Positions 17,660 to 26,438 of a stretch of DNA of 64,000 nucleotides are shown piece by piece. Within the stretch, counting starts at the first letter, position 1. Each line of letters begins with the position of its first letter. Position numbers and translations under genes: made by a program. The DNA is taken from contig NZ_CP136760.1 of the NCBI RefSeq assembly GCF_032931615.1, positions 1 through 64,000 of the forward strand, in the 5' to 3' direction. The notes under the pieces were generated by a model, which saw only the letters and a list, made by a program, of their open reading frames with translations, was not told the origin of the DNA and ran no database searches. The stretch is from Palleronia sp. LCG004 (GTDB lineage: Bacteria; Pseudomonadota; Alphaproteobacteria; Rhodobacterales; Rhodobacteraceae).

Positions 17660-18673
17660 TCAGGGCAGATTGTCGCGCAGGAAGATCTCGATCCCGACCT
17701 GGTTCTCGTTGAAATGGAACGGCCGTTCCGAGCTCAGCGCGATCAGCGTCCTCAGCGCCGATCGTGCCTCGCGCGCGGGGTCCTGCCGGATCACCGCGTC
17801 GATCCGGTTCTCCAGCAGCCAGCGCCGCGACAGGTCGGTCAGTTCGTGGACCACGACGCGCGGCCTGTGCGGCAGCCGCGCCAGCGCGGCGACAAGGCCC
17901 CTGTTGCCCGCCCCGAGGCTGTAGATCCCGGAAATCCCGGGGTTGTCCGCGACAAGTGCCGCGACCCGCGCCTCCACGACCTCCGCATCGTCATAGGCCT
18001 CGATCATCGGCAACAGCTCGAGCTGCGCGAAATCCGTGGCCATCACCTGCTGAAAGCCGAGCCTGCGCTCGGCATGGTCCTGCACCACCATCGACCCCGC
18101 GATCGTCGCGATCGCGCCCGGACGCGCGTCGCAGAACCGCCCCAGAAGGCCCGCGGCGGTGCGTCCGGCCCAGATATTGTCGATGCCGACGAAATGATCG
18201 CGCAGCTCCGCGGGCAGATCGGACACGACCGTCACCACCCCCAGCCCGCGCGCCCTCAGCCCGCGCACCGCCTCGCGCACGGCGGGCGAATCGACCGCGA
18301 CGAAGGCCACGCCGTCGGCATCGACCCGCTCCAGCGCCTCGGCCAGCGCGCGCTCGTCGAAGGCGGGCACGGTCCGCACCTCGACCTCGACCGTGTCGGC
18401 GGCCAGCGTCTCGGAATAGGCCGCCACCTCGCTTTCGAGCATCCGCATGAAGCTGTTGGCACCGCTCGGGATCAGAAAGTCGAAGCGCCGCGTCCGCCCG
18501 CGTGCGAGGCTCGCGGCCGCGCTGTTGCGGATGTATCCAAGCGACCGCATCGCGTCCTCGACCTGGTCCCGCGTCGCCTGCCGGACCGAGACGCGCCGGT
18601 TCAGCACCCGGTCCACCGTCGAGAGGCTGACCCCCGCCACGCGGGCCACGTCATGAATGGTGGGTCTCGCCAT
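17660..18673 (-). CDS. LacI-family transcriptional regulator of the xylo-oligosaccharide operon
   Basis: A 337-residue LacI-family repressor. The helix-turn-helix and hinge are evident at the N-terminus (TIHDVARVAGVSLSTVDRVL), followed by the type 1 periplasmic-binding-like effector domain. This is the RbsR/XylR-like branch with the TVDRVLN recognition helix. It has a good ribosome binding site (AGAGGAGC). It is co-oriented with and directly upstream of the sugar operon, and both upstream regions carry the core ACGTACWTCATTTTC. The inducer is most likely xylose or a xylo-oligosaccharide (inference). Confidence 0.9.
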   Translation of the reverse strand: MARPTIHDVARVAGVSLSTVDRVLNRRVSVRQATRDQVEDAMRSLGYIRNSAAASLARGRTRRFDFLIPSGANSFMRMLESEVAAYSETLAADTVEVEVRTVPAFDERALAEALERVDADGVAFVAVDSPAVREAVRGLRARGLGVVTVVSDLPAELRDHFVGIDNIWAGRTAAGLLGRFCDARPGAIATIAGSMVVQDHAERRLGFQQVMATDFAQLELLPMIEAYDDAEVVEARVAALVADNPGISGIYSLGAGNRGLVAALARLPHRPRVVVHELTDLSRRWLLENRIDAVIRQDPAREARSALRTLIALSSERPFHFNENQVGIEIFLRDNLP

Positions 18674-18693
18674 TTGACCGGCTCCTCTGACAT

Positions 18694-18714
18694 ACGTACT
18701 TCATTTTCACGTCA
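18694..18714. promoter_or_regulatory. Putative LacI operator, autoregulatory copy
   Basis: The core ACGTACTTCATTTTC lies about 21-41 bases upstream of the LacI ATG and matches the copy at 17609 except at one base. It probably gives negative autoregulation. Confidence 0.5.
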
Positions 18715-18847
18715 AGTATCGCCGCCGCGCGGCGCGGCGCAAGATACCGGAAGGCGGGGCCGGGCGACAGGCCCGACGCGCGCTCTGGACGTGCCGCGCA
18801 AACCCGATACTGTCCTCCGACGATCCATCGAGGTGAGGAGGGTTCCG

Positions 18848-19219
18848 ATGCACAAGATCCACATTCTGGCCGCGCTCGGCTGTTTCATGGCCGCGCCCGC
18901 GCTGGCCGACCATGACGGCGCGGAGCACGCCGAGGAAACCGGGGCCCCGGCCTCGATGTCGGCCGAGGTCGATCTCGACCTGGCCGAGGGGATCTACGGG
19001 CGCAGCTGCCGCGCCTGCCACGGCAACAAGGCGCAGGGGGTGGCGAGCTATCCAAACCTCTCCGACCAGACCCCGGAGGAGATCGCCGCCAAGCTCGAGA
19101 CCTACCGCGCGGGCGAGCGTGTGGGCCCGAACTCCGTCCTGATGATCCAGAACGCCAAGGATCTTTCCGACACGGAGATCGCCAGCCTCGCGCAATACGT
19201 CACCAGCGCCTTCGACTGA
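18848..19219 (+). CDS. Periplasmic c-type cytochrome (class I, single haem)
   Basis: A 123-residue exported cytochrome c. The signal peptide is MHKIHILAALGCFMAAPALA; an acidic linker follows, then one haem site GRSCRACHGN (Cys54, Cys57, His58). The downstream VLMIQNAKDLSDTEIASLAQY supplies the expected axial Met and the final helix of cytochrome c553-like proteins. A strong ribosome binding site (GAGGAGG) is present. It lies 120 bases before a secreted PQQ-type sugar dehydrogenase on the same strand, so it is a plausible electron acceptor for that enzyme in the periplasm. Confidence 0.9.
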   Translation: MHKIHILAALGCFMAAPALADHDGAEHAEETGAPASMSAEVDLDLAEGIYGRSCRACHGNKAQGVASYPNLSDQTPEEIAAKLETYRAGERVGPNSVLMIQNAKDLSDTEIASLAQYVTSAFD

Positions 19220-19339
19220 GCGCGGACGCACGCTTCGCTTGATCCGGACCGCGACACAAGTCACGGTTCGGTACGGACGGCGCGCGGCGGGGGAGGCTCG
19301 CATCCCGCGCGACCGTCCGCCGACCACAGGGAGGACGAC

Positions 19340-20623
19340 ATGACACCGACACGGCCAGGCTTCGGCGCGCTTCTCGCCGGCACCGCGATCCTCGCGGCGC
19401 CCGCGCTCGCGCAGGACGGAATGAACACCACCAGTCTCCAGCACGAGATCGTGCTCGACGGGCTCGAGAACCCCTGGGACATGGCGTTCCTTGACGACGG
19501 AACGATGCTCTTCACCGAGAAATGCAAGGGCCTGTCGGTCAGGATGCCCGACGGCACCGTCACGCCCCTCTATGGCGTGGGCGAGACCGAAGGCTATCCC
19601 GCGAGCGGCTCGGACCTCTTCTGCGAGGGACAGGGCGGGATGATGGGCGTGGCCTTCGATCCCGACTTCGCCGACAACCGCCGCATCTACGTCTATGCCA
19701 GCTCCGAGATGTCGGACCCGCATACCAACCGGCTGATGCGCTTCACCCTCAACGACGATTTCACCGAAGTCTCGGACCGCACCGACATCGTCGACGACAT
19801 TCCCTACAAGATGGAGGCATCGGACCACCCCTTCGGCGGGCCGGGCGCCCATAACGGCGGCCGCGTGCGCTTCGGTCCCGAAGGCGCGCTCTGGCTCACG
19901 ACCGGCGACAACCACAACGAGGAAATCCCGCAGAGCCCGACGATGATGGGCTCCAAGGTCCTGCGGATGGATACCGACGGCGCGGCACATGCCGACAACA
20001 CCCCGCCCGACGGGTTCGACCCGCGCACCTACACGTTCGGCCACCGCAACGTGCAGGGCATCGCCTTCCACCCCGAAACCGGCCAGACCATCGTGGCCGA
20101 GCACGGGCCATGGCATTCCGACGAGATCACCGTGCTCGTGAACGGCGGCAACGGCGGCTGGGACCCGCGGTCCAACATGGCCGGGCGCGGGGATTGCCCG
20201 GACGATTACTGCGGGTACATGCCGAACCAGAACGAGGGGATGAACCGCTACGAACGCGCGGCCTTCATGCCGATGACCGATTTCGCGACCTATCCCGACG
20301 CCATGCCGCCCGTATGGGAGAATAACGGCTGGTCGCAGGGCACCTCCTCGGCCGCCTTCCTCGAGGGCGAGGGCTGGGGCGAATGGGACGGCGCGATGGT
20401 CGTCGGCATCATGGGCATCGGCTTCGGCGGCACGCCGATCGGCCAGCGCATCGACGTGGTCGAGTTCTACGACGACGACGGCACGCTCATGGTCGAAGAC
20501 GTGACCGAGATGACCCTGCCGATGGAAAGCGGGCGGTTCCGCTCGCTCGTGCTCGGGCCCGAGGGCAGCCTCTATGCCGCCGTGGACGAGGGGCAGATCC
20601 ACAAGCTCACGCCCGCACGGTAA
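19340..20623 (+). CDS. Secreted PQQ-dependent aldose sugar dehydrogenase (GSDH family)
   Basis: A 427-residue six-bladed propeller of the glucose/sorbosone dehydrogenase family, oxidising aldoses in the periplasm with pyrroloquinoline quinone. A signal peptide (TGAILAAPALA-like, first 25 residues) is followed by NPWDMAFLDDGTMLFTEK, the standard opening blade. The motif GAHNGGRVRFGPEGALW carries the catalytic His region, and TFGHRNVQGIAFHP the PQQ-contacting Arg. An insertion with two cysteines (GDCPDDYCGY) may form a disulfide. Electrons probably pass to the cytochrome c encoded just upstream. No PQQ biosynthesis genes are in the window, so the cofactor would come from elsewhere in the genome. 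Confidence 0.87.
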   Translation: MTPTRPGFGALLAGTAILAAPALAQDGMNTTSLQHEIVLDGLENPWDMAFLDDGTMLFTEKCKGLSVRMPDGTVTPLYGVGETEGYPASGSDLFCEGQGGMMGVAFDPDFADNRRIYVYASSEMSDPHTNRLMRFTLNDDFTEVSDRTDIVDDIPYKMEASDHPFGGPGAHNGGRVRFGPEGALWLTTGDNHNEEIPQSPTMMGSKVLRMDTDGAAHADNTPPDGFDPRTYTFGHRNVQGIAFHPETGQTIVAEHGPWHSDEITVLVNGGNGGWDPRSNMAGRGDCPDDYCGYMPNQNEGMNRYERAAFMPMTDFATYPDAMPPVWENNGWSQGTSSAAFLEGEGWGEWDGAMVVGIMGIGFGGTPIGQRIDVVEFYDDDGTLMVEDVTEMTLPMESGRFRSLVLGPEGSLYAAVDEGQIHKLTPAR

Positions 20624-20632
20624 CGGGCACCG

Positions 20633-20664
20633 GGGCCGCGCCGCCATGTCCGGCGGCGCGGCCC
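20633..20664. terminator. Bidirectional hairpin between convergent genes
   Basis: A perfect 13-bp stem (GGGCCGCGCCGCC at 20633-20645 with its complement at 20652-20664, six-base loop) fills the 45-base gap between the convergent sugar dehydrogenase and DctM genes. It lacks T-runs but is well placed to end both transcripts. Confidence 0.6.
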
Positions 20665-20668
20665 GACC

Positions 20669-21946
20669 TCAGAACCCCAGCAGTCGCGGCAGGGTCAGCG
20701 TCAGCGCCGGCACGTAGGTCACGACCAGCAGAACCCCGAACAGGATGACCAGCAACGGCACCGTCGCCCGCAGCACGCCGCCGAAATTCAGGTTGCCGAC
20801 CTGCGCCAGCATGTGCAGCACCAGGCAGACCGGCGGCGTCATCAGCCCCAGCGTCAGGTTGAAGATCACCACCACGCCCAGATGGATCGGGTCGATCCCG
20901 TATTCCTGCGCGATGGGGTAAAAGATCGGCACCGTCACCAGCAGCGCCGAGGCGGGCTCCAGCACCATCCCCACGAGCAGCAGGAAGATGTTGAGAAGCA
21001 GCAGGAACAGGATCGGGTTCTCGGTCAGCGAGATCAGGAACCCCGCCGCCTGCTGCGGGATCTGCTCGCGCGCGAGGATATAGGCGAAGAGCGCGCCGAC
21101 GCTCGCGATGATCATCACCCGGCCCGTCGTCGCCGCCGTCTGGGCAAGCGTCTGGTAGAGGCCCCTCAGCGTCAGCCACCGGCAGACGAAGGACAGGATC
21201 AGCAGATACATCGCCGTCGCCGCCGCGGCCTCGGTCGGCGTGAAGATCCCGCCCAGGATCCCGCCCAGCAGGATCACCGGCGCGAAGAAGATCGGCAGCG
21301 CGCCCAGAAGCGTGCGCACCGCCTCCTCGCGCGGGATCGGCTCGACCTTCAGCTCGGTCCGGTTGCGCGCATAGACATAGATATAGACGGTGAGCGCGAC
21401 GAAGATCAGCAGCGCCGGCACCACGCCCGCAAAGAAGGTCGCCGCGACCGATGCGCCGGTCAGCACCGCATAGAGGACGGCCGCGATCGAGGGCGGCATG
21501 ATCGGCCCCATCGTGGACGAGGCCGCCGTGATCGCCGCCGCGAAGTTCGGATCGTAGCCGTTCTTGCGCATCGTCGGCACCAGCACCGATCCGAGCGCGG
21601 CCGAATCCGCGAGGGCCGAGCCGCTCATCCACGAAAAGACCAGCGAGGCGTTCACGTTCACATAGGCCAGCGACCCGCGCACCTTGCCGGTCAGGACCAG
21701 CAGCGCCTTGATCAGCTTGTCGGCCAGACCGGCCGCATTGGCGAGGAACCCCACGAAGATGAAGAGCGGCACCGCCAGCAGCGGAAAGCTGTCGAGCAGC
21801 GCGGTGACGCGCTGCACCCCCACCCCCATCGAGATGCGCGGCGACATCCCGATATAGGCGAGCGAGGGCAGCAGCATCGCGAAGGCCACCGGCACCCGCA
21901 GGACGAGGAGGACGGCCATGCCGCCCAGGATGAGAAGAAGCTCCAT
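20669..21946 (-). CDS. TRAP transporter large permease subunit (DctM-like)
   Basis: A 425-residue membrane protein with about 12 helices, the ion-driven channel of a TRAP system. Typical segments are PLLAVPLFIFVGFLANAAGLADKL, the elevator motif SASTMGPIMPPSI-like AASSTMGPIMPPSI, and GIFTPTEAAAATAMY. Length is normal for DctM. It lies 9 bases after the small subunit and ends the operon at a strong hairpin. The substrate is probably an organic acid, or an amine or amide compound matching the enzymes upstream. Confidence 0.95.
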   Translation of the reverse strand: MELLLILGGMAVLLVLRVPVAFAMLLPSLAYIGMSPRISMGVGVQRVTALLDSFPLLAVPLFIFVGFLANAAGLADKLIKALLVLTGKVRGSLAYVNVNASLVFSWMSGSALADSAALGSVLVPTMRKNGYDPNFAAAITAASSTMGPIMPPSIAAVLYAVLTGASVAATFFAGVVPALLIFVALTVYIYVYARNRTELKVEPIPREEAVRTLLGALPIFFAPVILLGGILGGIFTPTEAAAATAMYLLILSFVCRWLTLRGLYQTLAQTAATTGRVMIIASVGALFAYILAREQIPQQAAGFLISLTENPILFLLLLNIFLLLVGMVLEPASALLVTVPIFYPIAQEYGIDPIHLGVVVIFNLTLGLMTPPVCLVLHMLAQVGNLNFGGVLRATVPLLVILFGVLLVVTYVPALTLTLPRLLGF

Positions 21947-21955
21947 GCGCGGGTC

Positions 21956-22513
21956 CTATTCGTGGGCGTCGACACCGGGCGGAACCGGGGCGACCCGTCC
22001 GCTCAGCACGTAGAAGACATGCAGCAGGCTGTGCAGCGCCATGATCCCGAAGGCCAGCCAGACGCTGCCGTAGAGATAGATCATCGGCATCCTCAGCGCC
22101 GAGGATCGCGGCACCGCCGTGCGCTGCAACCAGCTGTAGCTGAAGACGACGAGGCAGATGCAGGTGATCGCCACGATCAGCTGCGCGAAGGCCTCCATCA
22201 GCCGCAGCCAGCGCTCGGGCAGGCGCGCGTCGAACAGGCCGATCGTCACGTGCGATCGTCGTCCCGTCACGAAGGTCGCCGCCGCGAAGGTCATCCAGAC
22301 ATAGCTGTAGCGCGCCAGCTCGTCCCCCCAGAAGAGCGGCGCCTGAAAGACGTATCGCGCGATGACCTGCATCGACACCGCGCCCAGCACGATGGCGAGG
22401 CAGACCACGCTGATCCCCTCCTCCAGCCGGTCGAGCCAGCGCAGCGCCCATGGCATCTCGGTGGACGCGGCTCCCGCCGCGTCCTGCTCTCTCGGTGCGG
22501 AGCCTGCGCTCAT
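21956..22513 (-). CDS. TRAP transporter small permease subunit (DctQ-like)
   Basis: A 185-residue membrane protein with four predicted helices. A polar N-terminal stretch of about 25 residues precedes the first helix (ISVVCLAIVLGAVSMQVIARYVF); the motif FWGDELARYSYVWMTF is the hallmark of DctQ proteins. The start overlaps the binding-protein stop by four bases, and DctM follows after 9 bases. Confidence 0.93.
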   Translation of the reverse strand: MSAGSAPREQDAAGAASTEMPWALRWLDRLEEGISVVCLAIVLGAVSMQVIARYVFQAPLFWGDELARYSYVWMTFAAATFVTGRRSHVTIGLFDARLPERWLRLMEAFAQLIVAITCICLVVFSYSWLQRTAVPRSSALRMPMIYLYGSVWLAFGIMALHSLLHVFYVLSGRVAPVPPGVDAHE

Positions 22514-23493
22514 TCGAGGTCTTCGCGCAGCTGCACGTAGGTTTCCGAATAGGGCAGCCCCGAGGAGAAATGCGCGCGCGACTTCTCGCGGATCGCGTCG
22601 ATGTCGAGATCGTCGATCACCGTGACCGCGCCGTCCTCCTTCCAGCCGGCGAGGGTCTCCTCCTCGGCCTCGGCCACGCAGTCGCGCACCCGCTCGGACG
22701 CCGCGGTGGCCGCATCCGTCAGCGCCTGCTGGTGATCCTCGTCGAGGCTCTGCCAGAAATCCTCGCTCACCACGAAGGGCATCGCGGTGATGAGGTGCTT
22801 GGTCATCATCACGTAATCCGCCGGCTCGTCGAAGGATTCGAGCCCGATGATCGGGATCGGGGCCTCGGCCACGTCCACGATCCCCTGCTGCAGCGCGACG
22901 TAGAGCTCGGAATAGGCGACGGGCGTCGGCTGCGCGCCCAGCGACCGCGCCCCCTCGATCGAGACGGGCGTCTCGGGCACGCGCATCCGCACGTTCTCGA
23001 AATCCGCGGGCTCGCGGATCTCGCGGTTGCCGAAGACGTTGCGCGTGCCATAGAGCCAGGGCGACCCGATGACCCGCACGTTGGCGACCTGCATCAGCTC
23101 GTCGAGCAGCGCCTGCGCCGTCGGCGTCTCGTAGACCTCCATCACCTGGTCCACGTTGTCGTAGAGGTAATACGCCTCCAGCACCGAGATGTCGTCCATC
23201 CACGCCGCGAAGATCGACGAGGTGATGACCGCCATCTCCAGCTCTCCGAACGAGACCTGCTCGGCCATCTGGTTCTCGGAGCCGAGCTGCGCGGAATGGA
23301 CCACGTTGATGTCGAACCCGGCATCGGCCAGTTCCTCCACCATGGGTGTCGTCCCGCAGACGACGAAGGGCACGGTCGGCCCGAAGAGGATGCCGAACGT
23401 CGCCTCGACATTGTCCTGCGCGAAGGCCGGCGCGCAGAGGCTCGTGGTCGTCGCGAGCGCCGCGACCGCCGATGTCATCGTGGAAAGTTTCAT
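22510..23493 (-). CDS. TRAP transporter substrate-binding protein (DctP-like)
   Basis: A 327-residue periplasmic binding protein. The signal peptide is about 25 residues (MKLSTMTSAVAALATTTSLC..., cleavage near AFAQD). The conserved TRAP segment ENVRMRVPETPVSIEGARSLGAQPTPVAYSELYVALQQG-like core contains the Arg that binds a ligand carboxylate (MRVPETP) and the family's SELYVALQQGIVD helix. It follows the aldolase gene after 60 bases, which include a small hairpin. A carboxylate-bearing ligand is expected from the conserved Arg. Confidence 0.92.
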   Translation of the reverse strand: MKLSTMTSAVAALATTTSLCAPAFAQDNVEATFGILFGPTVPFVVCGTTPMVEELADAGFDINVVHSAQLGSENQMAEQVSFGELEMAVITSSIFAAWMDDISVLEAYYLYDNVDQVMEVYETPTAQALLDELMQVANVRVIGSPWLYGTRNVFGNREIREPADFENVRMRVPETPVSIEGARSLGAQPTPVAYSELYVALQQGIVDVAEAPIPIIGLESFDEPADYVMMTKHLITAMPFVVSEDFWQSLDEDHQQALTDAATAASERVRDCVAEAEEETLAGWKEDGAVTVIDDLDIDAIREKSRAHFSSGLPYSETYVQLREDLE

Positions 23494-23553
23494 ATCGTCA
23501 TCCTCGCTGTTGGTTTTTTCGTTTTCTGGTCTCGGTGCGGGCTTCTGCCCGTC

Positions 23554-24291
23554 TCATTGCGCGTAATCCGACCCCGCCCGGTCGAGCCGCCGCCGCCAGC
23601 TGTCGAGATGCAGCCGCGCGTCGAAATGGTCCGACCAGGGCCCGCGATGGCGCATGCGGAACTGCTCGGGCAGCTTTCGCAGAGTGCCACCCGCCGCCAG
23701 CGCCGTCATCTGGTACTTGCAGGTCTGCTCGGCCATGTAGAGCTCGTCGAACGCGTCGTGGATCGTCGGGCCCACCACCGTCACGCCGTGGTTCGCCATG
23801 ACGAGGATCGTCCGGTCGCCCAGCTTGTCGGCGATGCGGTCGCCCTCCTCCTCCGACAGCGCGATGCCGCCGAACTCGTCGTCGTAGGCGATGCGCTCCG
23901 ACAGGGCCATGTCGTTCTGATGCGCGAAGCCCATCCGCCCCCCCTCGATCAGCGACAGCGCCGTGAGGTATTGCGGATGGGTGTGCAGCACGCAGCGCGC
24001 GCCCGGATGGCGCAGGTGGATGCGCGCATGGATATGGAAGGCCACGCGTCTCAGCTCCCCCTCGCCCCGCACGACCGTCCCGTCGAGCTTGCAGAGCAGC
24101 AGGTCCGACGCCCGCACCTCCGAGAAATGCAGCCCCCGCGGATTGATGAGGAACATCGCCTCCCCGTCCGTCGCCTCCTCGGGCAGCATCATGGAATTGT
24201 GCCCCGCGATCTGCTCGGTGAAGCCGAGCTCCCCCATCGCGCGGAAGACCGCCGCGAGGTCGCGGCGCAGCTCGGCCTCGGTCTCTTCCAT
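23554..24291 (-). CDS. Class II aldolase/adducin-family protein
   Basis: A 245-residue class II aldolase. Zinc ligands appear as two histidines in CVLHTHPQY and one in VMANHGVTVVG; the N-terminal EQIAGHNSMML replaces the more usual sugar-phosphate loop. Family members cleave sugar phosphates or decarboxylate 3-oxo acids. The ATG at 24291 lies one base after the stop of the dimethylformamidase-like gene, so the two are coupled. A few bases further upstream the same frame is open but lies inside that gene. It probably processes the same imported compound as its neighbours; the substrate is not evident. Confidence 0.85.
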   Translation of the reverse strand: MEETEAELRRDLAAVFRAMGELGFTEQIAGHNSMMLPEEATDGEAMFLINPRGLHFSEVRASDLLLCKLDGTVVRGEGELRRVAFHIHARIHLRHPGARCVLHTHPQYLTALSLIEGGRMGFAHQNDMALSERIAYDDEFGGIALSEEEGDRIADKLGDRTILVMANHGVTVVGPTIHDAFDELYMAEQTCKYQMTALAAGGTLRKLPEQFRMRHRGPWSDHFDARLHLDSWRRRLDRAGSDYAQ

Positions 24292-24292
24292 C

Positions 24293-26416
24293 TCAAAGCC
24301 CTCCGAACCGGCGCACGACGTTCTCGAGCATGCGCGAGCAGCCATTGTCGAAATCGTTCCACGGCAGCGACCCGCAGAAGGTGATCGACCCGGTCGCGAA
24401 GATCTGCCCGCCGCCCGGCAGCCGCGCATGGGCGATCTCGGCCCGGACGAGGTCCTTGGGCGGCTCGCCCGTCACGGTCGCGATATGGGTCAGCATCTCC
24501 TCGGGCACGGGGACGAAGCTCGGCCCGTGCCCGAACGACCGGGCCAGCACGACCGTCCCCTCGGGCGTTCCGAGCGCGGGGTCCACGCGGTCGAGCTCGA
24601 ACCCCGCCGCGCCCCCGCCCGAGAACCCGTAATCCCCGAGCGGGTCCTCATCCACGCCCTCGAAGATCCACGCGTGATCGGGGTCGCCCGCCGCCTCCGT
24701 CAGCGCATAGGGCGACCCCTCGAAGAGGCCCTGCGCCGAGAATCCCACCGCGCCCACCTCCTGCGGGGCGCGTCCGTTGCGCCGCCAGAGCCCGCCATAC
24801 ATCCCGTCGAGCATGTTGTGCCCCTCGCCCGCCTCGGTGGCCCAGGCGCGGATGCCGCCCTCGGCCCGGCGGATCTCGACGACGCCCGGCCAGGCCTCGC
24901 TCACCGCGATCTTCCAGTAGAAGCCGTTGCCGCCGAGATAGCAGAGATTGCCGCCCTGCCGCGTGTAGTCGCGCAGCGCGGTCAGCGTCTCGGTCGTGTG
25001 GTATTCAGGATGCGACCCGGTCAGCACCACGTCGTATCCCGCGATCAGGTCGAGCCCCTCGCGATGCAGGTCGTGATCGGTCACGACATCGACCGCGATC
25101 TCCTTGCGGCGGAACCATTCCACCAGATGCCCGTCGGCCGGGAAATGCCGCAGGCCCGACCCCTCGTGGACCGCGAAGGTCACGAAACCCGGCCGCATCG
25201 TCAGAAGCGGCCGCAGCCGCGAGGAAAAGCAATGCCCGGTCCCGTCGGGATGGTAATTGTAGGTGGACGTGCCGAAGCCGGGATATTCGTCCGGCCCCCG
25301 CGGCGTGCCCCAGCCCTCGATCCGGGCCTTCATCGTCTCGTCGAGATTGCCGCGCGCGTGGTTGCCGTAGGCGACATAGGTGAAGGTCGAGGCGAGATAG
25401 CAGACCCGCGCGTTGCGCGTCCCCTTCGGCGGCGCCACGAAGAACGGCACGATGTCCTCGGCCCCGCCCTGGCTCATCGCCACGCCGTAGACGCCGCTCT
25501 CCATCCCTTCGGGCAGCGCGATCTCCAGATCGGTCTCCCAGCCGCAATCGTGGATATCGTCCTCGTGGAAATGGATCGCGGCATATTGCCGGGGGGCGTG
25601 GGTGAACGCCATCTCGGTCCCGTCCCACCGCGATCCGCGCACCGCCCGCGCGGGCAGGTTGACGAGCCGTCCGTGCAGCCCGAGCGGCCCGGTATCGACG
25701 ATGCCGGGGCTGCCCATCGCGACGCTGAAATCCCAGAACGCCCTGAGCGCGGTGCCGGGGCCCGCGTCGCGCACCCGGATATCCTCGAGCCGCCCGTTGA
25801 AGAGCATTCCGGTCGCCGACTTGCCCGGCCGCGCCGCGAGGCAGAGCCGCCCGGCATCGTCGGGGCTCCAGTCGAGCGCACCCTCGCCCGACGCCTCCTG
25901 CCCGCCATCGATCGCGGCCACCTGCAGCCGGGCATGGCCCGCCGCCCGGTCGAGCTCGACGCGCAGGTCGTACCAGACCTTGCGCTTCGGCGCGAAGCCC
26001 GCCCTGATCCCGCCGAGCGTCACGCCCCCCTCGTCGATGGCGAGGGTCCAGATGCTCTCGCCGCCGCCGTCCTGGAGGTCGAGCAGCGCGCTCGCGCTCT
26101 CGCGCAGCAGCCATGGCTGCACCCTCAGCTCGACCGTCACGCGGTCCCGGTCGAACAGCCCGCCGACCGGGGCCCAGCCCCAGCTTCCCAGCCGGACCTC
26201 CTGGTTGCGCGCGGGGAACTCCATCGGGGCGATGCCCGGCGCGTCCTCGATCCGCATCCCCATCCCCTCGGGGTTGAGGTCGGCGTTCCAGATGCGGACG
26301 ATCCGGGCCGAGACTGTTCCGGCCTCGTGGCTCGAGGCCTTGAGGGCGAGCGTCTCGCCCGGACGGGCGGACAGGCGGTCGAGATAGCCGCTCAGCGGCG
26401 GCACGGCGGATGTCAT
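24293..26416 (-). CDS. N,N-dimethylformamidase large (beta) subunit-like protein
   Basis: A 707-residue protein of the N,N-dimethylformamidase beta-subunit family, iron-dependent amidohydrolases. An N-terminal beta domain and a LamG-like concanavalin fold (about residues 90-230, with DFSVAMGSPGIVDTGPLGLHGRLVN) precede a C-terminal amidotransferase-like domain. The iron ligands known from Paracoccus DMFase appear conserved: Tyr in STYNYH and His/Glu in GSHPEYH, at about the right spacing. The known enzyme (762 residues) also needs a 15-kDa small subunit; no such gene is next to this one. Position between an aminotransferase and an aldolase, with a TRAP importer, suggests hydrolysis of a larger amide rather than DMF. 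That is inference. Confidence 0.82.
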   Translation of the reverse strand: MTSAVPPLSGYLDRLSARPGETLALKASSHEAGTVSARIVRIWNADLNPEGMGMRIEDAPGIAPMEFPARNQEVRLGSWGWAPVGGLFDRDRVTVELRVQPWLLRESASALLDLQDGGGESIWTLAIDEGGVTLGGIRAGFAPKRKVWYDLRVELDRAAGHARLQVAAIDGGQEASGEGALDWSPDDAGRLCLAARPGKSATGMLFNGRLEDIRVRDAGPGTALRAFWDFSVAMGSPGIVDTGPLGLHGRLVNLPARAVRGSRWDGTEMAFTHAPRQYAAIHFHEDDIHDCGWETDLEIALPEGMESGVYGVAMSQGGAEDIVPFFVAPPKGTRNARVCYLASTFTYVAYGNHARGNLDETMKARIEGWGTPRGPDEYPGFGTSTYNYHPDGTGHCFSSRLRPLLTMRPGFVTFAVHEGSGLRHFPADGHLVEWFRRKEIAVDVVTDHDLHREGLDLIAGYDVVLTGSHPEYHTTETLTALRDYTRQGGNLCYLGGNGFYWKIAVSEAWPGVVEIRRAEGGIRAWATEAGEGHNMLDGMYGGLWRRNGRAPQEVGAVGFSAQGLFEGSPYALTEAAGDPDHAWIFEGVDEDPLGDYGFSGGGAAGFELDRVDPALGTPEGTVVLARSFGHGPSFVPVPEEMLTHIATVTGEPPKDLVRAEIAHARLPGGGQIFATGSITFCGSLPWNDFDNGCSRMLENVVRRFGGL

Positions 26417-26438
26417 GGTCTCTCCTCTTGGGACGTGT

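Noticed and set aside
23538..23551. Hairpin CGGGC-TTCT-GCCCG after the aldolase gene as a terminator
   Set aside because: In the direction of transcription it is followed by A-rich, not T-rich, sequence, and the TRAP genes downstream are in the same orientation; at most it modulates the message.
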